Shown: piece after piece, positions 34,399 to 43,757 of the stretch
Numbering within the stretch: position 1 is the first letter of the stretch
Layout: each line of letters starts with the position of its first letter
From: Hoeflea sp. BRH_c9
Lineage (GTDB): Bacteria; Pseudomonadota; Alphaproteobacteria; Rhizobiales; Rhizobiaceae
Assembly: GCA_000961635.1 (NCBI GenBank)
Contig: LADQ01000020.1
Location: 26,561 to 90,560, forward strand
Length of the DNA: 64,000 nucleotides
Direction of reading: 5' to 3'
The notes under the pieces: generated by a model
What the model saw: the letters and a program-made list of their open reading frames with translations, nothing else
What the model was told of the DNA's origin: nothing
The model's database searches: none
Program-made: the position numbers and the translations under genes

Positions 34399-35083
34399 GT
34401 AACCTCCTGTTGTATCATCGACGAAATGTCGATCCATCAATGATCCGCCAAAAACCTCTCCGAGTCAAATCCGTGTAATTATTAACACATTGATTTAATG
34501 CCTTTTTTCGAGAATTTTACCGCTGTATATCTGTCAAAATGACTTCTGCATGCGGGTGCCTGCGACATAAAGTCGCATATATACCAACAGGCACATATAC
34601 ACTCTTAAGTTGCGTTCAATATGGGTGTCACTGCCTTTCAGAAGGCGATGTATCTTTGTCGACAGCGCCTCCCCACATGGATCTGTTGGCCGCCGCACTG
34701 AAGGCGAGGATCGCTAGATGCTCCGTCGATCGCAGCCTCCAATAGTGAACAAATGCCATTGGACATGAATTTGTCTCGTGCCACCAATTGGGGTGATGCC
34801 GGCATTCCGGACAACTCACCGCGTCGCACTGCCCGCTGCCGGTACCGTCGGCCTATCGGCAGTGCCTGCCCTGCCCCGGTCACAACAGCACCCCGGTAGG
34901 CTGCGAGCGAAACGCGGAAATAATTGCCGCATCGGCTGTTCGGCCGGCAGTCGGAAGACTTCCGCGTTTATTTGCCGTCCTTTCCCAATCATGTGCGCCG
35001 CAAGGCAGCAACACATGACGACAAGCTCCACTCATTGACCGGAGGTTTCGCTTGGCTGGACGTATGGTCCAAATTGTTATTTG
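34399..35083. promoter_or_regulatory. Divergent intergenic region between DUF3102-like and helicase genes
   Basis: The first ~150 bp are AT-rich (ATTATTAACACATTGATTTA) and suit a promoter for the minus-strand operon. The rest contains palindrome copy 3 and short ORFs on both strands (34539, 34628, 34638) without recognisable features; a CPECRHH stretch in the minus frame is not enough to call a gene. A GGAGG at 35041 is too far from the helicase start to decide it. Confidence 0.4.
34914..34930. repeat. Dispersed palindrome GCGGAAATNATTTCCGC, copy 3 (degenerate)
   Basis: GCGGAAATAATTGCCGC has one mismatch in the right arm. It lies about 150 bp upstream of the helicase start, mirroring copy 4 on the other side of that gene. 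Confidence 0.65.
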
Positions 35084-38000
35084 ATGAAAACTTCAAGTTG
35101 GCAGAATTGGATAGTGCAATCTATGGATATCGGAGCTCATGAAGACCCACCCATGGATGACCTCGAAGCCGCTACATCTGTTGCGATCATTCCCGATATT
35201 GTCAGCGCCATCAATTATGCCTCTTGGCAGAATGCTGTCCCAATTCTGAGGTCAGTTGAAATCAACAACGGCACGGCGACGACGCTCAGCAATCTTCGGC
35301 TCGAGCTCAGCGTCACGCCTGCGTTCTGCCGGTCGAAACACTGGACCATCGACCGCATGGCGCCCGGCGACAGTTTGAGGATTTCGGACCGGGCGATAGA
35401 ACTCGATCCGGAGTTCCTTGCCGGCCTGAATGAAGCGGAACGGGGACAGCTCCGGTTCATACTGTTTTCGGAAGATCAACCGATCTCCGAGCATGTAGAG
35501 GACATCCGTCTGCTGGCAAGGGACGAATGGGGCGGGTTCGGCGCCATGGCGCCACTGCTTGCCGCTTTTGTCATGCCCAATGATCCCGGCGTTGCCAGGG
35601 TCATCAAGGATGCCGGAAACGTTCTTGCCGCCCACGGGCATTCCTCGGCGCTCGATGGCTACCAGTCGCAGGATCCGCGGCGAGCCTACATGCTGGGCGC
35701 AGCCATCTGGTCGGCAGTTGCGGCGCGCAGGCTGACCTATGCCGAGCCGCCGCGTAGTTTCGAGAAGTACGGGCAGAAGGTCAGACGGCCGACGACCATT
35801 ATCGATGACGGCTTGGCGACCTGCCTCGACACAAGCCTGTTGTTCGCCGCAGCGCTGGAGGCCGTGGGGCTCAATCCAATGGTCCTGCTCCTCGACGATC
35901 ATGCGTTTACCGGTTTCTGGCTGACGCGAAAGACCTTTCCCAACCTGATCGAGACCGATCCGGGCGAAGTGCGCAAGGCCTTGGCCGGCCGCGAAATCGT
36001 CATCTTCGAAACGACGGCCATCACTCATGCGCCTGCATCCACATTCGAGGATGCGATCCGCATCGCCCGCGGCCGGATGTCGGAGCAGGAGGAGGATCGT
36101 TTCGTCGCCATGATCGACATCGCGCGGGCGCGCCAGGCGCAGATCAGACCGATGGCGTCGCATCAACGCGCAGTTGCCCTCAAGGCCGATGGCGGAGCAG
36201 AAGCAGCACCCTTGCCGCTGCCATCATTGCCAGACTTTGCTGCGATGCCGACCGACAGCGCCGTGGAGAAGCCGACGACGGCATCTGGTCGAATCGATCG
36301 CTGGCAGCGCAAGCTTCTCGATCTTTCTCTTCGGAATCGGCTGCTGAACTTCAGGGACAGCAAACAGGTGATCCCATTTGTCTGCCCCGACATTTCCTTC
36401 CTGGAAGACCGGCTGGCCGAACAGGCTCGCATTCGCATCATATCGTTGCCGGAGCAGAACCCGATCGGCGGTCGCGATGAAAAGTTTTACTTCCAGGCAA
36501 CAGGAAAGGATTTGAATACCGAATTCGCCTTGGCGGCGCTACAGCGCGACGAGCTGTCGTCGCCGCTCGCCGTCAAGGATCTGGATTCCCGACTGATCGA
36601 GCTCTACCGGCGGGCGCAGAACGATCTGGCCGAAGGCGGTTCCAACACGCTCTTTCTCGCGGTGGGTTTTCTGCGCTGGAAGCGATCGGCCGATGACGCT
36701 AAATCCTATCGAGCGCCGTTGTTGCTTGTGCCGGTGAAGCTCGAGCGCAAGAGCGCGTCATCTCGGTTTTACATTCTTCACCACGAGGATGAGGTCCGCT
36801 TCAACTCCACACTGCTGGAGTTGCTCAAGAAGGATTTCGACCTGTCGCTGCCGCAGTTTGAAGGGCCGCTGCCCACCGATGACAGCGGCACAGATGTTCC
36901 GTTGGTTCTCGAAATGGTACGCCGCGCGGTGCGCGAGGTTCCAGGATTCGAAGTGGTCAATGAATCGGCATTGTCGACCTTCTCCTTCGCAAAATACCTG
37001 ATGTGGAAAGATCTGGTCGACAGGACGGACCAGCTTCGCCAGAGCAGGGTTGTGCGCCACCTGATCGATAACCCCGAGACCGCCTTCGAGGCTGGCGTGG
37101 CCACGGCCTTCCCGGGTGAGCGCGACATCGATGTCAGATATGAACCGAAACATCTGGTCATGCCGCTCGCAGCCGACTCGTCGCAACTCGCCGCGACCAT
37201 GGCGGCCGCGGAAGGACATGATTTTGTCCTGATAGGACCGCCCGGCACCGGCAAGAGCCAGACCATCGCCAACATGATCGCCCAGTGCCTGTCGGAGAAG
37301 AAGAGCGTCTTGTTCGTTGCCGAGAAAACCGCTGCTCTTGGCGTGGTGCATCGGCGGCTGCAACAGCACGGACTGGGCGCCTTTTGCCTGGAGATCCACT
37401 CCAACAAGGCCGAGCGGAAGAAGTTCGTCGCGCAATTGAAGGAGTCCTGGGAGGCGAGCACATCCGGCTCCGGCGAACAGTGGATCAGGATCAACGATCG
37501 TCTGCGGGTGCGCCGGGATGAGCTGAACGGCTACGTCCAATCCCTGCACAGACAGGCGCCGAACGGCTGGTCCATCTTCAGGGCCATGGGGGTCTTCGTC
37601 CGGGGCATGGATGCCTATGCACCCGATCTGGAATGGCCTGCACCCAGCCAGCACGATGAACGCAGTTACAAGAGGCTGGTCGAGCTCGTGGCCGAACTGG
37701 CGTTGGTCTTCCGCTCAGTCACCCCGGTCAAATCGTTGCGCTTTGTTGACGTGACAGAGTGGTCAGCGAGCTGGGAGAAGAGCTTCCTGGCCCAATCCGA
37801 ACGTCTGTCCGGCTCGGTTGCCAACTTGCAGAGGACACTCCAAACCTTCACGAATGCGCTCGGAATGGATGGGAGATCGGATTGCTCAGTGGGCGAACTG
37901 AATGAACTGGCCGTGATGGCAACGTCACTGCAAGCAGCCGCCGGGAAGAATTTCAGGGTCATCTTCGATCGCAATTTCGCCGAACTCAGAAACTCCATCG

Positions 38001-41000
38001 CGGAAGTCGAGAACGCCATCAGTCAGTTCAAGGCCGCCGGCTCGAAACTGGGCGCCGATTATGCGCACGAGGATCTGGTCCGGATACCTGTCGACCAGCT
38101 GGACATCGACTGGAGGCAAGCCGGCGCAAGCGCTTGGCCGAAATCCCTGTTGGGCAAAAGACGGGTCCGCAAACTGCTCCAATCCTATGTGAGATCCGGG
38201 AATGCGGATCCGGAGCGCGACTTGCCCCACTTGCGGATCATGAGGGCGAGCGCTGAAGCAGTCGGGGCCAGTTCGCTGGGGGCGCACGCGCCCGGTTGGC
38301 GCGGGGTCGAGTCCGACACCGCTGCGATCTCGACCTACTTCGATGAGGCCGCGGCACTCAGATCAGTACTGATGCGGCTTGGGCAGGCGGCCGGTTCCGT
38401 CAAGTCGGTGGCGCAAGCGGTGGCGCCTTGCCTGATGGGCGCCGATTCCGATCATCCGCTGCTGCCAAAGGCGGTCGCCTATCTCGAGGCACGGCAGGCG
38501 TTCACCATCGAATTGAAGGCCTATCGGGATCTGGCCGGAATTGTTCCGGTTGCGGCGGGCGCCACGTCCATGCTGGCCGATATTCTGACGACTATGGCGG
38601 ACATACGGGCCAATCAGACGGCTCTTCAGACATGGACCTCGTGGTGCGATATTCGCAAGAAGGCGATTGCGCATGGCCTCCAATCCTTCGTCTCTGCTCT
38701 CGAGCAGAAGCGCCTGGAACCTGACCAGGCGGGGCCTGCTTTCGAGCTCGCCTATGCGCGGTGGTGGTTGCCAGGCGCAATCGATGCCGATCCGGTCATC
38801 CGCCAGTTCAAGCGGTTCCAGCATGAGGATGCACTCGCCGATTTCAAGAGGCTGGATGAACTGGCGCAGCAAGGCGCGCCGTCCGAGATCCAGAGAAAGC
38901 TGGCGCGGAACCTGCCCGCCCCAAATGAGGTGCCACGACGGTCGGAACTCGGACTGCTGCGCCATCAGATGGAACTGCAAAGGCCGAGCAAATCCATTCG
39001 CGACATGATTGCCGGCATGCCCCAAACTTTCGGCACACTCGCGCCCTGTCTTCTGATGTCGCCGCTTTCGGTTGCCCAGTATCTGCCGGCGGATCAGGCG
39101 CTTTTTGATGTGGTGATCTTCGACGAAGCCTCGCAGATCACCACCTGGGATGCCGTCGGGGCCTTGGCCCGGGGGCGGCAGGCTGTGATCGTTGGCGACC
39201 CGCGGCAATTGCCGCCCACCAATTTCTTCGGCAAGGCGGACAATGACGACGCAGACCCCGAGATCCAGGAGCATGACAAGGATCTGGAGAGCATCCTTGA
39301 TGAGGCCAAGGTGTCGGGGATCCCGGTTCTTGAACTCAATTGGCACTACCGCAGCCGCCATGAATCCCTGATCGCATTCTCCAATTGGCACTATTACCAC
39401 AACCGCCTCATAACCTTCCCGTCGCCGGTGACCGAGGACCGGGCGGTGTCGCTCCGTTACCTCTCCGAGGGGATCTATGATCGCGGCAAGAGCCGCACCA
39501 ACAAGGTCGAGGCCATGGCCATCGCCAGCGACGCAGCAGCGCGTATGCGGGCTTGGCTGAAACTGCCGGAACTGGAACGGCCGACGCTCGGCGTCATCAC
39601 CTTCAACAGCCAGCAGCAGTCGCTTATCGAGGACCTACTTGATCAGAAGCGCAGGGAATTTCCTGAACTTGAATGGTTCTTCGCTCGCGACCGGATCGAG
39701 CCGACGGTGGTCAAGAACCTGGAAAACGTGCAAGGCGACGAGCGCGACGTCATGCTGTTCTCGATCACCTTCGGTCCTGATCAAGCAGGCAAGTTGACGA
39801 TGGATTTCGGCGCCTTGAACCGTGATGGTGGCGAGCGGCGGCTGAATGTGGCGGTCACCCGGGCGCGCCAGGAACTGATGGTCTATTCCTCCATCACCTC
39901 GGACAAGATCGACACCGGGCGCACCAAGGCCGAAGGCGTCAATCACCTCAAGACCTTTCTCGATTATGCCGAGCGCGGCGCAATCGCCCTGCCGGCAGTT
40001 GACAAGGGGTCGGTCGGCTCGTTCGACTCCCCGTTCGAGCAGGCTGTGTCGGCAGCGCTTGACGCCAAGGGGTGGACGATCGTTCCGCAAATCGGCGTGT
40101 CCGGATTCCGCATCGATCTCGGCGTGGTCCATCCCCACAAGCCGGGCACATTCCTGGCCGGCATCGAATGCGACGGCGCCACCTATCACCGCTCGGCGAC
40201 CGCACGCGACCGGGACAAGATCAGGGAGGAGGTGCTCAGGGGCCTCGGCTGGGAAATCCTGCGCATCTGGTCGCCGGACTGGTGGCATGACAAGGCGGGC
40301 GCCACCGAGCGTCTGCACATGGCGCTCGAAGCCTTGGTTGTGGCGAGCCAGGCGAAGGACGCGGAACGGGATGCGCAACAAGAGATCGAAAGCCGGTCCG
40401 CCGAATCAGACGCAGATAATGAAATGTCCCAGGAGAGCTACGACATGACAGAGACCGAGGGCGTAACACCTGACGACGACTCGGATGCGCCATCCTCGAC
40501 CGACCCTGCCACGCAACCCGAGGCGGGTAGCCCTTCCTTCCAGAAGGTCATTCCCTCAGACGCCGAAGCCGTCGAGCGATTTAGCAAGACCGATCTCTCG
40601 GAATTCAGAGCCGATCCAGACGCCTTTTACGAGTTCAGCTACCGCTCCACCATCGACGGAATGGTCGCCAGGATCGTCGAGACAGAAGCCCCGGTGCGCG
40701 ACGATGTGGTGGCCCAACGCATCGCCCGGGCGCATGGCTGGCTGCGGACCGGCAGCCGCATCCGCGACAAGATCGAACGACACCTGCGCCCCTTTGATTT
40801 CACCCAGGACAGCGCCGGCCGCTTCCTCTGGCCCAAAGGCGGGATCGTGGAGACCGTCAAATATCGGCCGCCCGCGACCGAGGATGACCGTCGGCCGGTG
40901 ACCGACATCGCGTTGCAGGAGCTTGTCGGATTGGTACGGGCCTGTCCCGAGGCGCTGGAGGAACCGGACCCGGCGCTGGTGCTGGCGCGGCTGATGGGCC

Positions 41001-41086
41001 TCGAGCGCCTGGCCGCCAGCAGCCGCGCGCGGATCGACGAGGCGATCGCATTGTTTACGCAAGCCAATGGGAGGGCTGAGATGTGA
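35084..41086 (+). CDS. DUF4011-helicase-Vsr-type giant defence protein (Hhe-like)
   Basis: About 2000 residues. In order: a transglutaminase-like segment near 245 (ATCLDTSLLFAAALEAVG and HAFTGFWL); a DUF4011-type region from ~400 (RWQRKLLDLSLRNRLLNFRD); SF1 helicase motifs with Walker A IGPPGTGKSQT ~718, Walker B VVIFDEASQITTW ~1345, LNWHYRSRHESL, ENVQGDERDVM and LNVAVTRARQE; a Vsr/DUF559-like nuclease ~1650-1735 (SPFEQAVSAALDAKGW, IECDGATYH, LRIWSPDWW); and a DUF3320-like C-terminus. This architecture matches single-gene Hhe antiphage systems (family knowledge). The TTG of the track is replaced by ATG 35084; 35123 or 35153 are alternatives, as no site has a good ribosome signal. Confidence 0.88.
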   Translation: MKTSSWQNWIVQSMDIGAHEDPPMDDLEAATSVAIIPDIVSAINYASWQNAVPILRSVEINNGTATTLSNLRLELSVTPAFCRSKHWTIDRMAPGDSLRISDRAIELDPEFLAGLNEAERGQLRFILFSEDQPISEHVEDIRLLARDEWGGFGAMAPLLAAFVMPNDPGVARVIKDAGNVLAAHGHSSALDGYQSQDPRRAYMLGAAIWSAVAARRLTYAEPPRSFEKYGQKVRRPTTIIDDGLATCLDTSLLFAAALEAVGLNPMVLLLDDHAFTGFWLTRKTFPNLIETDPGEVRKALAGREIVIFETTAITHAPASTFEDAIRIARGRMSEQEEDRFVAMIDIARARQAQIRPMASHQRAVALKADGGAEAAPLPLPSLPDFAAMPTDSAVEKPTTASGRIDRWQRKLLDLSLRNRLLNFRDSKQVIPFVCPDISFLEDRLAEQARIRIISLPEQNPIGGRDEKFYFQATGKDLNTEFALAALQRDELSSPLAVKDLDSRLIELYRRAQNDLAEGGSNTLFLAVGFLRWKRSADDAKSYRAPLLLVPVKLERKSASSRFYILHHEDEVRFNSTLLELLKKDFDLSLPQFEGPLPTDDSGTDVPLVLEMVRRAVREVPGFEVVNESALSTFSFAKYLMWKDLVDRTDQLRQSRVVRHLIDNPETAFEAGVATAFPGERDIDVRYEPKHLVMPLAADSSQLAATMAAAEGHDFVLIGPPGTGKSQTIANMIAQCLSEKKSVLFVAEKTAALGVVHRRLQQHGLGAFCLEIHSNKAERKKFVAQLKESWEASTSGSGEQWIRINDRLRVRRDELNGYVQSLHRQAPNGWSIFRAMGVFVRGMDAYAPDLEWPAPSQHDERSYKRLVELVAELALVFRSVTPVKSLRFVDVTEWSASWEKSFLAQSERLSGSVANLQRTLQTFTNALGMDGRSDCSVGELNELAVMATSLQAAAGKNFRVIFDRNFAELRNSIAEVENAISQFKAAGSKLGADYAHEDLVRIPVDQLDIDWRQAGASAWPKSLLGKRRVRKLLQSYVRSGNADPERDLPHLRIMRASAEAVGASSLGAHAPGWRGVESDTAAISTYFDEAAALRSVLMRLGQAAGSVKSVAQAVAPCLMGADSDHPLLPKAVAYLEARQAFTIELKAYRDLAGIVPVAAGATSMLADILTTMADIRANQTALQTWTSWCDIRKKAIAHGLQSFVSALEQKRLEPDQAGPAFELAYARWWLPGAIDADPVIRQFKRFQHEDALADFKRLDELAQQGAPSEIQRKLARNLPAPNEVPRRSELGLLRHQMELQRPSKSIRDMIAGMPQTFGTLAPCLLMSPLSVAQYLPADQALFDVVIFDEASQITTWDAVGALARGRQAVIVGDPRQLPPTNFFGKADNDDADPEIQEHDKDLESILDEAKVSGIPVLELNWHYRSRHESLIAFSNWHYYHNRLITFPSPVTEDRAVSLRYLSEGIYDRGKSRTNKVEAMAIASDAAARMRAWLKLPELERPTLGVITFNSQQQSLIEDLLDQKRREFPELEWFFARDRIEPTVVKNLENVQGDERDVMLFSITFGPDQAGKLTMDFGALNRDGGERRLNVAVTRARQELMVYSSITSDKIDTGRTKAEGVNHLKTFLDYAERGAIALPAVDKGSVGSFDSPFEQAVSAALDAKGWTIVPQIGVSGFRIDLGVVHPHKPGTFLAGIECDGATYHRSATARDRDKIREEVLRGLGWEILRIWSPDWWHDKAGATERLHMALEALVVASQAKDAERDAQQEIESRSAESDADNEMSQESYDMTETEGVTPDDDSDAPSSTDPATQPEAGSPSFQKVIPSDAEAVERFSKTDLSEFRADPDAFYEFSYRSTIDGMVARIVETEAPVRDDVVAQRIARAHGWLRTGSRIRDKIERHLRPFDFTQDSAGRFLWPKGGIVETVKYRPPATEDDRRPVTDIALQELVGLVRACPEALEEPDPALVLARLMGLERLAASSRARIDEAIALFTQANGRAEM

Positions 41087-41148
41087 AGTGAAATCGGCCA
41101 GTTTTTTGTCGGTGGCAGTTTATCGGCGCTGAAACTGCATAGCCCGAA

Positions 41149-41165
41149 GCGGAAATCATTTCCGC
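41149..41165. repeat. Dispersed palindrome GCGGAAATNATTTCCGC, copy 4
   Basis: GCGGAAATCATTTCCGC lies 62 bp after the helicase stop. Its right flank (ATTGCGC...CATT, later AAGCGGACA) resembles that of copy 5 (TTTGCGC...CATT, later AAGCGGACA), so these two are parts of a longer repeat. Confidence 0.75.
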
Positions 41166-41324
41166 ATTGCGCCCCCATTATGGACATTCAAGCAAGCATC
41201 ACCTTTTCTTAAAAGCGGACAGTTCGCGACTGAACTGGATAATTGTCCCGCCGGCGATCATAGTACCACACTCGCGACATGGTAGCCGCTTTGCCGGCGA
41301 GCGGACGCCTTTATTCAAACTCTG

Positions 41325-41561
41325 TCAGGATGTCCAAACACGTTTGGAGGGGCTTAAATGCGCCACCAGCCTGACAACGGCATATCTACACAGGCCGTAG
41401 TCGTGTGGATGCAATGGTTCTGACAGACCGGCATCGACTTCGTGCTGGAACAACTCCGCGACCATCGTGAGCATGCCCTTGCGGATCGGCGCCACGGTCA
41501 CCGACATCCGTTGCATCAGGCTGGCGAATTCGGCTTCATCGATATAGCCGGGCACCGTCAT
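41325..41561 (-). CDS. Small hypothetical protein, uncertain
   Basis: A 78-residue ORF beginning MTVPGYIDEAEFASLMQRMS with an AAGGATG upstream. It is divergent from the IS-interrupted gene at 41603. No family is recognised. It may be a fragment; only start context and length support it. Confidence 0.35.
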   Translation of the reverse strand: MTVPGYIDEAEFASLMQRMSVTVAPIRKGMLTMVAELFQHEVDAGLSEPLHPHDYGLCRYAVVRLVAHLSPSKRVWTS

Positions 41562-41858
41562 CGCACACCATCCTTGAGGGCACCAATTACGAGGAGGACG
41601 CGATGCCGCTTACCAACACACTGAAGGCGCAGTATTTCAATGAATGGATGCGCCACTTCATCGAGGCGCCAGAATCGTTCGCTCGGGAGTTCGAACAGGT
41701 AAACGGGTTCCTGGCGGAAGAAGCCAATGGCAAGGAACCTAGCTACGGCGAAACTTGTGCCGCGTACATGAAGCAGATTACTGGCGAGTTGTGCTTCGAG
41801 GTCTATGAACCGCGCCGGGTTTGCCGGAGGCTCTAACTCCTGAGTAGGATAGAGCATC

Positions 41859-42185
41859 ATGAGCAAGACAACGAACAAGTTTTCCCCCGAAGTGCGTGAA
41901 CGCGCGGTGCGTTTGGTGCTGGACAATCAGGACCAGCATGGATCGCGTTGGCAGGCGATCCTATCCATTTCATCGAAGATCGGCTGCGCGCCGCAAACGC
42001 TGAACGACTGGGTCAAGAAGGTCGAGGTTGATACTGGCCAACGTGACGGCATCACGACCGAGGTAGCCGAGAAGATGAAGGCCCTCGAACGCGAGAACCG
42101 CGAGCTCAAACAAGCCAACGAGATTCTGCGTAAAGCGTCCGCATATTTTGCCCAGGCGGAGCTCGACCGCCCATTCAAACGATGA
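41859..42185 (+). CDS. IS3-family transposase OrfA
   Basis: A 108-residue DNA-binding subunit with the N-terminal HTH ([37 protein letters not shown]) and a C-terminal leucine-zipper-like coiled coil ([20 protein letters not shown]). Length is normal for the family. Its stop overlaps the orfB start as ATGA; OrfAB fusion by frameshifting is usual in this family. Confidence 0.93.
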   Translation: MSKTTNKFSPEVRERAVRLVLDNQDQHGSRWQAILSISSKIGCAPQTLNDWVKKVEVDTGQRDGITTEVAEKMKALERENRELKQANEILRKASAYFAQAELDRPFKR

Positions 42186-43085
42186 TCCGCTTTATTGAGG
42201 ATCACCGTGCTGATCATGGGGTCGAGCCAATCTGCCGTATGCTGCCGATTGCCCCTGCCACTTTCTATGACCACCTGGCCAAGCGCGCTGATCCATCGCT
42301 TCTATCGGATCGAGCGGTGCGCGATGCACAACTCAAGCCCGAGATCGAGCGGGTCTTTGAGGATAACCTCAGCGTCTACGGCGTGCGTAAAGTCTGGCAC
42401 CAGATGCGGCGAGAAGGCTTTGAGATTGCGCGATGCACCGTAGCCAGGCTGATGAAGGATATTGGAATTGAAGGCGTCATCCGTGGTAAAAAGCCCAAAA
42501 CAACGATCCCTGATAAGGCGCTACTTTGCCCACTGGACCGGGTGAACCGTCAGTTCCACGCGCCTGCGCCAAACGTGCTGTGGGTCAGCGACTTCACCTA
42601 TGTCGCGACGTGGCAGGGCTTTGTCTACGTCGCTTTCGTCATCGATGTGTTTGCGCGCCGTATTGTCGGATGGCGGGCAAGCCGCACACCCAATGCTGGG
42701 TTTGTTCTGGATGCTTTGGAGCAGGCCATTCATCAACGCAGACCGGCACAAGACAAACTCGTTCACCATTCGGACCGCGGGTCGCAATATCTATCGATCA
42801 AATACACGGAGCGGCTGGCCGAAGCCAAAAATAGCACCTTCCGTCGGCAGCGTCGGGGATTCCTATGACAATGCATTGGCCGAGACAATCAACGGCCTGT
42901 TCAAAGCGGAAGTCATTCATCGTCGCGGCCCATGGAGGAGCTTTGAAGCCGTCGAATACGCCACCCTCGAATGGATCGACTGGTTCAACAATGGCCGCCT
43001 GCTGGAACCGATCGGAAATATTCCACCAGCAGAAGCCGAAGCAAACTTCTACGCCGCTCTGGAAAGAGCAGACATAGCCGCATAA
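42182..43085 (+). pseudogene. IS3-family transposase OrfB, frameshifted
   Basis: DDE integrase-fold transposase. The first part (42182-42868) contains the catalytic Asp residues in VLWVSDFTYVATWQGFVYVA and HHSDRGSQYLSIKYTERLAE. At the A5 run around 42828-42832 one extra base shifts the frame. The remainder, SVGSVGDSYDNALAETINGL with the catalytic Glu, continues in another frame to 43085. The two track ORFs (42182 and 42600) are halves of one gene. Either this copy is inactive, or the homopolymer hides a sequencing error. Confidence 0.88.
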
Positions 43086-43706
43086 CTTAAACCAAACGGC
43101 CTCCGGTAAACCCGGCGCGGTTCACTACGCGCAAATCACTGAAGCCGAGGCCAAGCGCCGCACGGCCGTCGCCGACATTATTATCTCTGAAATCAAAGTC
43201 GGCGAGGCACTGCATGACGGCTCCATTCGCCCCTTTCTTGGCGGCTATCCGTCTGATGGTATGGTCTTACATCACAAGCATGGCTGACTTCACCCTAACA
43301 AATACCTCGAGGCCTCGAAGGCTGATATCGAAGCCGGTGATCTCACACGGGAAGACGTCGCCGATGCTCTCGGTGTCGATCTCGCTGAAGTGGATGCCGA
43401 GAATGCTCGTGATCGTGCCCGGCAGAGGCTCGTTGACGATGGCTTTTACAAGCGCGCCCTTCAGAACGTCACCGAGACCGTTGTTGGTTACGGCATCAAG
43501 CCCGCCACATGGACAATGCTGCCTGACGAATCCGATCTCAATGGGTGGCCGTTTGATGGCACGGATCCGGAGGAGACCGAAAACCTTCAATGCAGAACTG
43601 TTCTCGAGCTGGATCCTCTTGAGCAAGTCGCTTTGATCACAAGCTGATCGAAACCTTCGCGGAATGACGTGGGATACCTAGCCAGATAGCAGTCCCGTCT
43701 CACAAC

Positions 43707-43740
43707 ACCGCCGCCCGGCTGATCAGCTCGGCGGCGGTTT
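43707..43740. terminator. Rho-independent-type terminator, possibly bidirectional
   Basis: CCGCCGCC and GGCGGCGG form a stem around an inner GCTGATCAGC palindrome, followed by TTTGCATTT on the plus strand. It sits 18 bp beyond the HEPN gene stop (minus) and after the interrupted plus-strand gene, separating converging units. Confidence 0.75.
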
Positions 43741-43757
43741 GCATTTCAGCGCTGCCG

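Larger units (their letters stand above)
41806..43124 (+). mobile_element. IS3-family insertion sequence, 1319 bp
   Basis: Bounded by 26-bp terminal inverted repeats (left TGAACCGCGCCGGGTTTGCC, right inner end GCCTCCGGTAAACCC) differing at one position, and flanked by a 3-bp target duplication CTA (41803-41805 and 43125-43127). It carries orfA and orfB with an ATGA junction, as usual for IS3 elements. orfB has a frameshift, so this copy is probably not autonomous. It interrupts a hypothetical gene in the island. Confidence 0.93.
41603..43647 (+). pseudogene. Hypothetical gene interrupted by IS3-family element and an in-frame stop
   Basis: Starts at ATG 41603 behind a strong GAGGAGGACGCG and runs 67 codons to the insertion. 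Removing the IS and one CTA target copy restores the frame (GELCFEVY then AQITEAEAKRRTAV), which continues to 43647 except for a TGA at 43285-43287 inside HG-stop-LHPNKYLEA. The ancestral product was about 240 residues (DLTREDVADALGVDLAEVDA near the end). I do not recognise the family. It is therefore doubly inactivated. The track ORF 43390-43647 is its 3' part, not a separate gene. Confidence 0.75.

Noticed and set aside
34539-34883. Short ORFs on both strands upstream of the helicase
   Set aside because: Mutually overlapping, no family signature beyond a CPECRHH stretch, and no ribosome site.
36778-37654. Minus-strand ORFs of 238 and 298 codons inside the helicase gene
   Set aside because: Shadows of the 2001-codon helicase, whose motifs are fully convincing in the plus frame.
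42600-43085. Separate 161-codon transposase ORF
   Set aside because: It is the frameshifted continuation of IS3 orfB and starts in the wrong frame upstream of the A5 run.
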